In this document: in pieces, positions 1 to 10,460 of the stretch | How positions within the stretch are numbered: the first letter of the stretch is position 1 | Layout: each line of letters opens with the position of its first letter | Origin: Dipteronia dyeriana | Lineage: Eukaryota > Streptophyta > Magnoliopsida > Sapindales > Sapindaceae | Assembly (NCBI GenBank): GCA_032871835.1 | Contig: CM065296.1 | Coordinates: 54,465,288-54,529,287, forward strand | Length of the DNA: 64,000 nt | Direction: 5' to 3' | Position numbers and translations under genes: made by a program | Notes under the pieces: model-generated | Seen by the model: the letters and a program-made list of their open reading frames with translations, nothing else | The model's database searches: none | Told to the model about the DNA's origin: nothing

Positions 1-583
1 TTTACTATTCATTGATGACGTGCTAAAATATGGACACTCCATTCTAAATTCATCTAATGGTCAATTTTTATCCGTATTTTGTATACATAGGGGACCTTCC
101 CCCCTAATTTGGACATCCTGAATCCAAATCTAATATTAGATTTGTGAATTCTCTCTCTTTTGTTCTCAAATTCTCAATTTATATAAATTAGCTATTTTCT
201 AGTTAAATTATGTCTGTCAAATTTTATATAGCTGGGGCCAAAGGTGATACCGTTGGTATGGAAAATATGATCCAATTTTGGTTAGTTTATTATTTTCTTG
301 CTTTCTCCTCTCTGATCTTTGTGGAGTTTTTGACTCACTGTAGACAGACAGATATTGTTTAGTACAGTGGGTACTTTTACCCATATCTATCAGAGAGTGG
401 TTTCTCCCATCTGATCTTTGTGGAGTTTTGACTCACTGTAAACAGACAGAAGTTGTCTAGCACAGTGGGTACTTTTATCCATATCTTTCAGAGAGTGATC
501 AGTGGAGTGGAATACCCCCCCCCCCCCTTTAATAATCTGGACTAAATATTAATAATTTGATCACATTCGGATTACCAACAGTA
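1..583 (+). repeat. Element F left LTR, cut by the window edge (Athila-like gypsy)
   Basis: This stretch matches 48755-49327 at the right end of F in the same orientation, so it is the left LTR of one element whose start lies outside the window. It holds a tandem duplication with a 99-bp period (units from about 311 and 410) and a run of 13 C at 515-527 that the right LTR lacks. The homology stops at about 583, roughly 190 bp before the LTR end seen in the right copy. The sequence then runs straight into mid-gag codons with no primer-binding site, which indicates an internal deletion. Confidence 0.8.
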
Positions 584-1909
584 AACCCATATTTGCATCT
601 TAGGGAGTTTGAGGAAGTCTGTAACAATTGCACTGACCAAAATGATAGCATGGATATAATCAGGCTTAAGTTTTTCCTTTTTTTCTTAAAAGATAAAGCT
701 AAAACTTGGTTACAAAACCTTAGGTCATGATCAATCTGAACTTGGAATGACATGCAACAACAGTTCTTAAATAATTTTTTACCACCTCATAGAACAAACT
801 TTCTTAAGAGGCAAATCACTTCATTTATCCAAAAACCTGGGGAAACACTTTACAAATGTTGGGATAGGTTCAAAGAGTTGTTAAATGTCTATCCACATCA
901 CGGTTTTGAAACATGGAGGATAGTGTCATATTTCTACGAGAGACTCACGCCTCAAAGTAGACAAGTCATTGAAGTGATGTGTAATGGGGAGTTCAGGGAC
1001 AAAAATCCCGAAGAAGCACTTGACTATCTTGACCACATCACTGAAAATGCTCAAAATTGGGACACCATTGGTTCCTATGAGTCCATGAGCAAACCACAAC
1101 CATCTCCATCTAGTGGAGGCATTTACAATCTTAGGGAAAACCATGACCTTGAAGCTAGATTTGCATCCCTAGCTAGGAAAGTTGAAGCTTTAGAAACTAA
1201 AAATAGTAAACATGTAAAATCTGTATAAAAAATTGCATGCCATGTATATGATTCTGATGATCATATCACTCATAGTTGCCCAACTTTACCAACCTTAAAA
1301 GATTGCCTTCATGAACAAGCCAAATTCCAACCTATACTCACAAACCTACAATCCTGGTTGGAGAAATCGTCCAAAATTTGGTTGGAGGAATAACAGTCAA
1401 GCCCAGTCTTCACAACCACCAGGTCCATCACATCCACAAACACGCCAGAATTTCCAAAACCCTCAAGGTTATACGCCTAATGTCCCACCATCTAGGAAAA
1501 ATCTTAAAGACACTTTGCACTCATTCATTGAGAAGCAAGAATCCAGTAACAGCCAAACTGTACAAACCTTGATAGATGTTAAAGATACTTTGGCAAAGAT
1601 TACTTCTACACCTACTACACATGAAAAAGATAAGTTTCCATCTCAACCACAACCAAATGCTAAGACTCAGTCAAGTTCCTATGACAATAACCAACGCCTA
1701 TATCAAGTCAAATCAATTATCTCTCTTAGTAGTGGTAAGGACATCAAAAAACCTATTCTTGAATCTGGTAAAAATTATGATGAGTCATTTTCCAAGGGTA
1801 AGGAAGTGGTTGATGACACCACTGTTGACGAAGAAATAACTGAATCCCCACATACACTCTCATATCCTCAGGCTCTTAAAAATTCAAAGAAATCAAAGCA
1901 TCCCCCATA
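584..1909 (+). pseudogene. Element F gag (Athila-like), N-terminus deleted
   Basis: This is the capsid-type gag of a Ty3/gypsy element. From 584 the frame reads NPYLHLREFEEVC and then a retrotransposon gag domain (residues like LKDKAKTWLQNL, FYERLTPQSRQVIE, EEALDYLDHI). A cysteine/histidine segment CHVYDSDDHITHSC lies near 1237-1278, and YNPGWRNRPKFGWRNN, a hallmark of Athila-type gag, follows from about 1340. Two TGA stops near 727-738 fall where Arg or Gly codons would be expected, and there is a stop after 1225. The N-terminal part is missing because the LTR joins directly to mid-gag. The open pieces are 752-1228 and 1311-1910. It is a non-functional remnant. Confidence 0.8.
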
Positions 1910-1949
1910 GATTTTTGAAATTTTCAAACAGGTAAAGATCAATATCCCT

Positions 1950-2423
1950 TTGTTGGACGCAATCAAACAAGTATCTTCCTATGCCAAATTTTTTAAGGAT
2001 CTGTGCACTGTGAAAAGGAAGCATCAGGTAAGAAAGAAAACCTTTATGGTTGAACAGGTAAGTTCCATTCTTTCCAATAAAAATGTTTTGAAATATAAAG
2101 ATCATGGTTGTCCTACTATTTCGTACATAATTGGTAAGTGTAAAATTGAGCATGCTTTACTTGACCTAGGTGCTAGTGTAAATTTGCTCCCATACTCATT
2201 TTATCAGCGACTTAAACTTGGTGAGTTAAAGCCGACTTCAACCACACTTTGTCTTGTTGATAGGTCAATTAAAATACCAAAAGGGATAGTGGAAGACGTG
2301 TTAGTACAAGTCGATAAATTTATCTACCCAGTAGATTTTATTGTCTTGGAAACACAACCTTTTGTTAATGAGCACAAATCAATTCCTGTTATATTGGGTC
2401 GTCCATTTTTTGCTACTGCATGA
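1950..2423 (+). pseudogene. Element F aspartic protease (retropepsin-like)
   Basis: This is the protease domain of the same polyprotein. Its active-site motif is LLDLGASVNLLPYSFY; Athila-type plant gypsy elements normally carry DLGAS rather than DTGAS, so this is not a defect. The segment IPKGIVEDVLVQVDKF and the C-terminal VILGRPFFATA are typical of the family. It is separated from gag by a stop at 1908-1910. The conserved order gag, protease, pre-RT linker supports assignment to F. The piece is open for 157 codons, but the element downstream is deleted. Confidence 0.8.
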
Positions 2424-2816
2424 ATGGAATGGAATAATGAACAGGTTTTTTGGAAATATGGAAATTAAGCTTAATGTTTTCAACATGTCTAAGGAACCAT
2501 TTGATGAAGAAAATGAAGATGAAGATGTAGACATTATTGAAACCATTGTTGAAGATCATGTTCAAAATGATTCTTTTAACTCATCTAAAGTTTGTTTGAT
2601 CAATTAACCTGAGTCATGCATGCATTCACATCTTGATAATTGTTTGCTGGCTGCTAAAGAAGAATGAGACATTTCAGATTTTGAAAAATTGGAACAAAAA
2701 TATGAAGAGCTAGAAGAAAAAGTACCTCAACTGGATTTGAAACCATTACTAAAGGGACTCAAATATGAGTACCTTGGAGACAAGTAGACCTACCCAGTGG
2801 TAATCTCTTCTAATCT
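2424..2816 (+). pseudogene. Element F protease-RT linker, broken off before RT
   Basis: The sequence continues the F polyprotein through an acidic stretch (EENEDEDVD, about 2500-2535) to a segment reading LDLKPLLKGLKYEYLGDK and then YPVVISSNL. In Athila-type elements this segment stands just before the reverse transcriptase. Stops occur at about 2605, 2665 and 2786. After about 2816 the sequence changes abruptly to a copia RNase H, so F has lost RT, RNase H and integrase here. Confidence 0.7.
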
Positions 2817-3172
2817 CTTCAATCGAAACCTAGTCCTGATCACTGGAAGACAGTCAAGCGTATTTTCAAGTATCTTAGGAGAACGAGAGATTATATGCTT
2901 GTATACTCTGGAAGGGATTTATTTCCCGTTAGGTATTAGATTTTGATTTTCAGTCAGACTCTGACTCAAGGAGATCAACATCAGGATCTGTGTTTACTAT
3001 TGGAGGAGAGGCAGTCATATGGAGGAGTATCAAGCAATCTTATATTGCCGATTCCACCATGAAAGCCGAGTATGTTACCACATGTGAGGCTGCTAAAGAG
3101 GCTGTCTGGCTCCGCCAATTCTTGATTGACTTAGAAGTGGTTCCTGATGCGAATAAGCAGATCACTATCTAA
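2817..3172 (+). pseudogene. Copia fragment B1: RT end and RNase H
   Basis: From about 2817 the sequence matches 63750-64000 of element B2. It encodes KPSPDHW, then a frameshifted stretch, then RNase H motifs SDSDSRRSTSGSVFTIGGEAVIW, IADSTMKAEYV and CEAAKEAVWLRQFL (open frame 2990-3172). It ends abruptly within RNase H at DANKQITI and is followed directly by LTR interior sequence. The rest of RNase H and the first ~1.44 kb of the LTR are missing. The piece is a doubly truncated copy of family B fused to F. Confidence 0.8.
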
Positions 3173-4147
3173 TCAAATTATGAAGTCTTTAATATGGTTA
3201 CAAATACATTATTGAGTTGGATTATGAGTTTTGGTGTAGGATAGAATTCCTTTTTTGAAAAGGATTTTTAACCACCAGGCAAATCTACCTAAGGAAAGGA
3301 TTCTTAACTACCAAGTAAATCCTTCTTAGGAAAAGAATTCAGTCTCCTAATTATATTCTATGAAATTTCAGCCAACTATGTGTATATAAGAGGAGGATAG
3401 AATTCTTTTTAGATAAGGATTCTTAACTATAAAATAAATCCACATAAGGAAAGGATTATTGCCAACCAAGTAAATCCTTCTTAGGAGATGACTTACGATC
3501 CTATATATATAGGCTTGGAAATTTCGGCCAACTCAAATTAATTGCAAGAATTAATTTCGGCCAAGCTTGAGACTTTCTAAAGAGAGAATCCAGCCAAGCA
3601 AGAGAAGTTTAAGGGAGAAAAAAATTGGTTTTTACTCTGGACAAAATTCGACCAACTCATAGAGATAGTGTGAATTCAGCCAAGAACAGAAAAAATGGAA
3701 TGTTTTTGTTTTCGATAGTACACTAGTATCCTTTACATCAAAAGGGTTTTGTGTAAAACATCGAATCAAGGTTTACGCGAGTTTCAATCAAATTTATTGA
3801 TAATTCACAACTGGTCGGACGTTCTTGATTTTTCTCTTGGAGGATTATCGTGACTAACAAGGAACAAGATTTTGTTTGTTTCCATCCTTAGGTATACAAG
3901 ATAAAGAAAGGGAGCCCACACTCTTAGGTGATTCACGTTCGTGATTGGATTGGAAGATCTTACGGAATCAATTCGGCGCTTGTTCAATCGTCACGAGAAA
4001 AAGGTACGACACTTTTTATATACATCAATTAATCTATGGTTAAGGTTCTTGTTATTAAAAGGGAAATTTTTTTTATACGCAAACCCTAATTTTTAATAAA
4101 TTTTTTCACTCTTCCGTTGCGCAGGGTTTTATTTTCCTTTCATGACA
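3173..4147 (+). repeat. Copia fragment B1: 3' part of LTR
   Basis: This matches 58580-59564 of the B2 LTR, including short imperfect repeats built on AAGTAAATCCTTCTTAGGAA. It probably ends at TTTCATGACA (4147), corresponding to the CA end of the B2 LTR. No primer-binding site follows, as expected for a 3' LTR. The join to RNase H lies in a short TATCTA match shared by both parents (about 3165-3172), which suggests a deletion by short-homology joining. The stretch contains no gene. Confidence 0.75.
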
Positions 4148-4148
4148 A

Positions 4149-4153
4149 GTTAC
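4149..4153. repeat. Target site duplication of A1, left copy (GTTAC)
   Basis: GTTAC directly precedes the TGTTGGAA terminus of A1 and is repeated at 46856-46860, directly after its other end. Five base pairs is the usual duplication made by copia integrase. The pair proves that the 42.7 kb between them was one insertion that grew later. Confidence 0.85.
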
Positions 4154-4575
4154 TGTTGGAATCTCGTTCACCGGTTACGCAGCGGAACTAGGTTTTAAAT
4201 TTTTTTATACATATCATATCTGTATCTAGGACCAGTGAACTTTGGATCGTAATTATTTTTCAGAACTAATACATACAATATGTAAATGCAGGAAATTGTA
4301 ATCAATAAAATCAGAAGAAGAAAATTTTACCAACGTTTGGAGGCTCCATCACTTTATGATATGCTTTTGTTTAAACCAATCCTACCAACGTTTGGAAGCT
4401 CCTTTATTTTACGATGTGCACTTGTCTGAACCACTCGATTTTCCTTGCTATCTCCCGGGACTGGTAACTGAGCGTGAGCGCATCACGGTCTCAGGAACTT
4501 GAAAGGAAGATGTAGAGAGAATTGAAGAAACTCTTTCTTCTATGTGTTTTAAAAACAGACAAAGCATGAAACAAG

Positions 4576-4586
<11 letters not shown>

Positions 4587-4619
<33 letters not shown>

Positions 4620-4781
4620 AAAAAAAATATGAAACATGAAACACTTTCTTTTATATATATATTCACTTCACGTCTGCATACAAAACACCTTTTGTTTTTT
4701 TTTCATCTCGATATGCGCACCAAGAAAAAAAACTTCCTTATTTTTCTTTCACAAATCTATCTTTCACGCCCCTTCACTTTC

Positions 4782-4821
<40 letters not shown>
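4587..4821. repeat. Two (TA)n microsatellites in the A1 3' LTR
   Basis: Tracts of TA dinucleotides lie at about 4587-4618 and 4785-4821. The matching A1 5' LTR has much shorter tracts (about 45180-45190 and 45360-45376). In A2 the tract at 51631-51683 is longer. They are ordinary replication-slippage sites inside the LTR. Confidence 0.9.
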
Positions 4822-4823
<2 letters not shown>

Positions 4824-5769
4824 TTATTTGTATCAAGTATTTGCATCCTATGCAAATTCTTCTTTTGATTAATGTTTCATGTGCACATACCAATTTATAT
4901 CCAATGCAATCTCTTGTGTTATTAATTGGTATATATCTTTTAATTATCCTTTTCAAATATATCTAATACATTAAAAGTGACAATAATAAGTATTTTAATT
5001 TAAACTTAAATTCAAATACTTAGATAAATAATTTAGTAAAAATCAAATAATCCTATTATTTTATCTTCCCTAAATCCATATATCAACTAACACCCTCTAA
5101 TTAATAGTTAATTAATAATTCATAATTATCAATATAATTAAATAATCTAATTATTTAATTAATTTAACTATTAACATTCATTAATTAAATAATCTCATTA
5201 TTCATTTAATTCCCGAATAAACACGTGTCACTTTCGTGACACAACTAATTGGACAATCCAATTAATTAATTGTGACCTTTGTTACCTAAATCGATCGGGC
5301 TAGCAAGAAGACCTAATGGACCCACAATATTTTGAGCTCCAATAATCCTCGGAATCATTAATTAAACTCTTTAATTAATATTCCTTGATTATTAAATCCG
5401 GTGTTATTCCACTAAAAACCTGAAGTTGTACTCTCTCAACTGTAGACGCTTTTACACAGACCGATACAACTCGGTGTCCATCGATATAGCTATTACATAT
5501 GGTGTGATCCTCCACGGTTGTTCATAATTGGAGCAGGGTAATAATGTTCGTTATACCCTTCTAATTACATATATCCTTTAAGTACAGTTGATTCTCTAAT
5601 GGACAATAAATCCTATTTTCTTACGGAATTAGGAGAGCGCTCATATTATCCAAGCCCTGAATCAACCCTTAAGGGAACTACCATCTACTTCTCACAAGAA
5701 GGAATGGATTCCACTATTTTGTACAAAGCTTCCCAGCCATAAGCCAAACCGTAATCCCAACATACGGAG

Positions 5770-5774
5770 CATAT
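5770..5774. repeat. Target site duplication of D1 (CATAT), left copy
   Basis: CATAT precedes the TGATGAGAAC start of D1 and is repeated at 12483-12487 after its CA end. Joining the flanks gives the sequence found unbroken in the A1 5' LTR. Confidence 0.9.
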
Positions 5775-6523
5775 TGATGAGAACAAGGCAGCTGCATCAA
5801 ATGATCCATTGCATGTTCCGGTTGGGCCAATAACAAGGGCAAGAACTAAGAGATTCAAAGAAGCACTAAATGGCCTAATTCAAGACACTTGGGCTGATTT
5901 TGAATTGTTGAAGTCCAAGATAAGCCCACATGAAGACCAAGGCATAATTAATGTCATCAAGGCAATTGATTAGGCTGAATAAGGAAGACTTGGGTGTGTG
6001 GCACAAGCTAGGAGAAGAGTCCACTTTGGCTGATTTATTCCCTTTTAATTTCCAAAGAATAATAGTTGATTTGTTTCCCAAATTAAGGGGTTGATTTGTT
6101 TCTAGATTTAGCTTTCCAATTAGGGAGCAAGTCAATAGTTTCTTAAATTAGTTTTCTTCTGATTAAAAGGCCTTAATGGCCAAATTATCTTGTTTCCGTT
6201 TAGGATGGCTTATAGCCTTTCTTTTCGTTTAGGGTTTTAGTATATAAAGGAACGAATTGGATGTAATTCGATAGACTTGAACTGATTAAAAAAATTGTGA
6301 GAGTTCATCTCTTTTTGGTTATGAAAACTTGACTTATCACTCACATCTTCTTCTTGTTCTTGAGTGTGGCGTCTTCAACTTCTTGATACCGTTGGTTCTT
6401 ACCTCCTTATAGGTAACGGGTCGCGGTCCGATAACGTTCTTGTTTATAAACTTGGTTAGAAAACGATCCTTCGTTACCATATATTGGTTCCGGGTCTCAC
6501 TGCTCTTGGTGAGGTTCATATCA
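5775..6523 (+). repeat. D1 5' LTR
   Basis: This is a 749-bp LTR from TGATGAGAAC to GTTCATATCA. Its first ~200 bp are the coding end of the pol frame (in this copy carried only as LTR sequence), ending at a stop after a motif like INVIKAID. The family has four LTR copies in the window: here, 11735-12482, 34929-35678 and 40273-41022. Confidence 0.9.
6241..6249 (+). promoter_or_regulatory. D1 5' LTR TATA box
   Basis: TATATAAAG lies about 280 bp before the LTR end and is preserved in all four D-family LTRs (12201, 35395, 40739). It is the likely core promoter of genomic RNA transcription. The transcription start is not determined. Confidence 0.6.
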
Positions 6524-6525
6524 GT

Positions 6526-6537
6526 TGGTATCAGAGC
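6526..6537 (+). other. D1 primer-binding site (initiator Met tRNA type)
   Basis: TGGTATCAGAGC lies 2 nt after the 5' LTR. It is the standard plant primer-binding site complementary to the 3' end of initiator methionine tRNA, where minus-strand DNA synthesis starts. Confidence 0.9.
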
Positions 6538-6599
6538 TTAGGTTTCTAAATCAGGTTAAATATAGCCTTGTTCTTTCTCTTCTCTGTATTCGTTTGTTT

Positions 6600-6775
6600 C
6601 AACAAAAAAAAAAAGTTTGATCAAATCAGGTACCAAAAAAACAAAGTACCAAAAGCTTGCTTGAGTCCACTTGATCAAGGTCGGTTAAAAAAAACGTTTG
6701 ATCAAATCCAGTACCAAAAAAAAAAAATACCAAAGGCTTGCTTGAGTCCACTTGATCAAGGTCGGTAAAAAAAAA
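6600..6775 (+). repeat. D1 leader: two ~78-bp tandem repeats
   Basis: Two units each read roughly A-run, GTTTGATCAAATC, GTACCAAAAA, CCAAAAGCTTGCTTGAG, CTTGATCAAGGTCGG. The same pair occurs in D2 at about 35768-35935. The short open frame across them is a by-product. The rest of the leader to 7147 is A- and T-rich with no gene seen. Confidence 0.75.
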
Positions 6776-7147
6776 ATATACAAATTTTTTTTTTGGGTCA
6801 TGTAGTTGAACCTATATCAACTATTTCTATTCCTTATCTTGATTCCATGCATTGATATTCAAAAAAAAATTAATAGCTTAAGAATTCCGTATTCATTATT
6901 CTTGTCCTTTTGCTTTATTACTTCTATTTTTCTTGTATTTCTTGTGAGTGTCCGTATAAGTAAAAAAAAAGGAACTGAGAGAGTTAACAAAGAGTGGGAA
7001 TAAGGCAAGAGTGTGTGAGCTCATCAGAGGGTAAAAGCCAAAGAATTGAGTGAAAACACGATTGTGAGTGCCACCATCTTTGAGAGTAAACACGTGAGGG
7101 AGTGTTTGTGAGGCTTACTAATTTCTTTTGTTTTGCAGGTTTCAAAT

Positions 7148-8420
7148 ATGTCACGTGATAAAAGTAGAGACTTATCTGATGATACACCAGAAACGATAGA
7201 TCTTAATTTTTTGTATAAAGCCATATAAAAAAACATGGAGCGGATGGAGATTAAGATTGGTGAGGTGCATGATAGGGTAGATAAGATGGAGTCTAGTTCA
7301 CAAAGGGTGCAACCAATTAGGGTTCCTAATGTGGAATGAAGAGAAAGAAACCCACCTAGGGATGATTATGAAGATGATTATGGGAATGACCTAGAGGAGG
7401 GTGATCGCATGTCCAATGTGGGTGCGGGTAGATTGAGGCGTGAAATGGGAGGTAGAGGAGTTAGGTATGGGAATAGAGAAGATAGGTATGGGTATAGAGG
7501 AGATAGGTATGGAGAGAGGGCTGAAAATAATTTGGGTAGTATAAAGGTGAAAATCCCAACGTTCCAAGGTAAAACCGATCCCGAAGCTTATTTAGAGTGG
7601 GAGAAAAGAATAGAATTGGTATTTGACTGCCATGACTATTCTGAATTAAAGAAGGTAAAGTTGGCTGCCATAGAATTTATTGATTATGCTATCGTTTGGT
7701 GGGATCAATTGATTGTGAGTAGAAGACGAAATGGAGAAAGACCAATTAAGACTTGGGATGAGATGAAAGCTGTCATGAGAAAGCGTTTCATTCAGAGTCA
7801 CTATTATATGGGTTTGTTTCAAAAATTACCAACCCTTACTCAAGGGTCTAACTGTGTTAAAGATTACTACAAGGAGATGGAGATAGCCATGATTTGAGCT
7901 GATGTAGAGGAAGACCGAGAGGCTACTATGGCTAGCAAATGTGGTGGAGTTGCAACATTATGTTGAATTGAGTGACATGGTATGCACGGCAATTAAGGTG
8001 GAACAACAGTTGAAGAGAAAGAGTTCCACACGGGTTGGGCAAAATTTGGGTTCTTCATCATCATGGAAACCGAATTGGAGCAAGAGAGATGACTAGCCTA
8101 GTTTCAAGACCAAGGCCGAACCTTCCAGAGATCATAAAGTCGGAGGCACATTAAAACAAGGTACATCATATTCTCAACCTTCTAGAAATTGTGACATTAA
8201 GTGCTTTAAGTGTTTGGGAGCAGGTCATATTGCATCTCAATGCCCAAACAAGAGAGTAATGGTTTTGAAGGATGATGGTGAGATCGAATCTGAGGGTGAA
8301 ACTGATGATGAGTCCATGCCACCTTTGGAGGATGCAATTGATATTGAATATCCGGTGGACGGAGAGCTTTTGGTGGCGAGAAGAGCTCTTAGTGCTCAAG
8401 CCAAAGAAGATGATGAGGTA
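7148..8420 (+). pseudogene. D1 gag with CCHC zinc knuckle
   Basis: This encodes the particle-forming gag. The chosen start is ATG at 7148 (MSRDKSRDLSDD). An R/G/Y-rich stretch (about 7410-7520) precedes the gag domain, with IKVKIPTFQGKTDPEAYLEW, WWDQLIVSRR and MRKRFIQSHYY. A zinc knuckle CFKCLGAGHIASQC lies at about 8200-8241. Stops occur at 7226 (TAA), 7337 (TGA), 7895 (TGA) and 8094 (TAG). There is also a deletion of about 33 bp near 7930 relative to D2. Several stops are C-to-T changes of CAA, CGA or CAG codons that are intact in D2. Confidence 0.88.
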
Positions 8421-8842
8421 TAACGTGACAACATTTTTTATACCCCCTGCCATGTTAATGATAAGGTATGTAGCATGATCATTGATGGGGGGAGTTGTAC
8501 TAATGTGGCTAGCACTAATTTTGTGGAGAAATTGAATTTCGCCACTTTGAGGCATCCAAAACCATAGAAGTTACAGTGGTTAAATGATAGTGGGGAAATC
8601 AAGGTGACTAAATAAGTGTTGGTGACGTTTTCAATTGGAAAGTACAAAGATGAAGTCCTTTGTGATGTGGTACCAATGAATGCGGGCCATATCTTTTTGG
8701 GGATACCATGGCAGTTCGATAGGCATGTGACCCATGATGGGTATACCAATAGATACTCCTTTGTACTCAATAAAAAATCAATCACTCTTGTACCTTTAAC
8801 CCCAAAACAAGTGTATGAAGATCAAGTAAGGTTACGAAAATA
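8421..8842 (+). pseudogene. D1 aspartic protease
   Basis: This is the retropepsin-like domain that matures gag-pol. The active-site motif is MIIDGGSCTNVAS; DGGSC is usual in this chromovirus group. A body like SIGKYKDEVLCDVVPMNAGHI follows, ending WQFDRHVTHDGYTNRY. Stops at 8421 and 8613 replace CAA codons present in D2, and another stop lies near 8840. The segment after it (8843-8990) is a Lys/Glu-rich purine tract that links to RT. Confidence 0.8.
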
Positions 8843-8948
8843 GAGAGATGTCAAAAAAGAGAGTGAGAGTGAGAGTTCAAAAGAAAGAGAGAGAAAAGAA
8901 AAAGATTTTGAAATAGCAAAAAAAGAAAAAAAAGATGATAAAGAAAAA

Positions 8949-10028
8949 GTGGTTGTTGAGAAAAAGAGAGAGAGAAAACAAGTAAGCTTTTATACAACGG
9001 AGAGTGAGGTCAAAAAGGCTCTATTTTCAAATCAGCCAATGATTATACTTTTGTATAAAGAGGCTTGCTTTAGTACTAATGAACTTAACCCTTCCTTGCC
9101 TAGTGTTGTTATTTCTCTATTGCAGGACTTTGATGAAGTGTTTCCCGAAGAGATGCCTATTGGTTTACCACCAATAAGGGGGATTGAGCACCAAATTGAC
9201 TTTGTACCCGGAGCACCCATCCCAAATAGACCAGCATATAGAAGTAATCCTTATGAGACAAAAGAACTTTAAAGGCAGGTTAGTGAGCTCATGAAAAAGA
9301 GGTATGTACGTGACAGTATAAGTCCATATGCGGTTCCCGTATTGCTTGTGCCAAAGAAGGATGGAACATGAAGGATGTGCATTGATTGTCGTGCCATCAA
9401 CAATATCACTGTAAAGTATCGACATCCTATTCCTAGATTAGATGATATGCTTGATGAATTACATGGTTCTATTGTTTTTACTAAAATTGATCTTAAAAGT
9501 GGATATCATCAAATTAGGATGAAGGAAGGTGATGAGTGGAAAACTGCTTTCAAAACAAAATATGGATTATATGAGTGGTTAGTTATGCCTTTTGGATTAA
9601 CTAATGCACCAAGTACTTTCATGAGATTAATGAACCATGTTTTGTGTGCTTTTATTGGAAAGTTTATGGTTGTTTACTTTGATGACATTCTGATTTATAG
9701 CAAAAACTTGGATGAGCATGTTGAACATTTAAAACTTGTTTTAGGTGTTTTAAGAACATAAAAGTTGTTTGCTAATCTCAAAAAGTCCACCTTTTGCACC
9801 GATAAACTTGTATATCTGGGCTTTGTTGTTAGTGCTAAGGGAATTGGGGTTGATATAGAAAAGGTTAAGGCAATTAAGGAGTGGCCGAAACCTACCAATG
9901 TGGGACAAGTGAGAAGTTTTCATGGGTTGGCTAGTTTTTATAGGAGGTTTGTGAAATATTTTAGTAGTGTAGCTGCACCTGTAATCGAAGTTATCAAAAA
10001 GAATGTGGGTTTTAAGTGGGGTAATTAA
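8949..10028 (+). pseudogene. D1 reverse transcriptase
   Basis: This is the RNA-dependent DNA polymerase of the element. In order: [62 protein letters not shown], and the catalytic [11 protein letters not shown] with YFDD at 9675-9686, then [12 protein letters not shown] of the thumb. Stops interrupt at 9270 (CAA to TAA), 9369 (TGG to TGA), 9759 and 10026. D2 has sense codons at these positions, so the domain is readable but dead. Confidence 0.92.
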
Positions 10029-10460
10029 CAAGAAAAGGCATTTAACTTGATTAAGGAAAAATTAACTAATGCACCTTTGCTTGCTTTGCCTGACTTTCCT
10101 AAAACTTTTGAGATTGAGTGTGATGCTTCAGGAATAGGTATTGGAGCTGTTCTAATGCAAGAAGGTCGTCCCATTGCATATTTTAGTGAGAAGGTAAGTG
10201 GAGCAGCCTTGAATTATCCTACCTATGACAAGGAGATGTACGCTTTAATTAGAGCATTGGAAACTTGGCAACACTACCTTTGGCCAAAAGAATTTGTGAT
10301 TCACATGGATCATTAGTCCTTGAAGCATATAAAGAGGCAACACAAGCTAAATAAGCGACATGCCAAGTGGGTGGAGTTCATTGAAACATTTCCATATGTG
10401 ATCAAGTACAAAAAGGGTAAGGAAAATGTGGTCGCTGATGCTCTGTCAAGAAGGTACGTT
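10029..10460 (+). pseudogene. D1 RNase H
   Basis: This domain removes the RNA strand during reverse transcription. Motifs are [47 protein letters not shown] and [14 protein letters not shown], followed by [12 protein letters not shown] stop at 10314-10316 (TAG where D2 has GAG) splits it. D2 reads HTDHES where this copy has HMDH. Confidence 0.88.

Larger units (their letters stand above)
4154..5774 (-). repeat. A1 3' LTR, outer segment
   Basis: This is homologous to 44770-46330 (A1 5' LTR) and, reversed, to 50700-52398 (A2). It starts TGTTGGAATCTCG, which is the reverse complement of the LTR end. It contains two CCAACGTTTGGA-type repeats (about 4330-4440) and two TA-repeat tracts. It is interrupted at 5774 by D1 and resumes at 12483. 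The only open frames come from the TA repeats and are not genes. Confidence 0.85.

Noticed and set aside
4542..4868. Tyrosine/isoleucine-rich frames around the TA tracts (also 51550-51795)
   Set aside because: They are translations of TA microsatellites, differing in length between LTR copies.
5875..6135. Minus-strand 86-codon frame in the D LTR, present in all four LTR copies
   Set aside because: It is antisense to the pol end and LTR, and its conservation is explained by LTR identity. It has no recognisable domain and shows substitutions without coding constraint.
6568..6768. 66-codon frame in the D1 leader (and 91 codons in D2 at 35639)
   Set aside because: It is the translation of the 78-bp leader repeats and A-runs, and is not collinear between copies.
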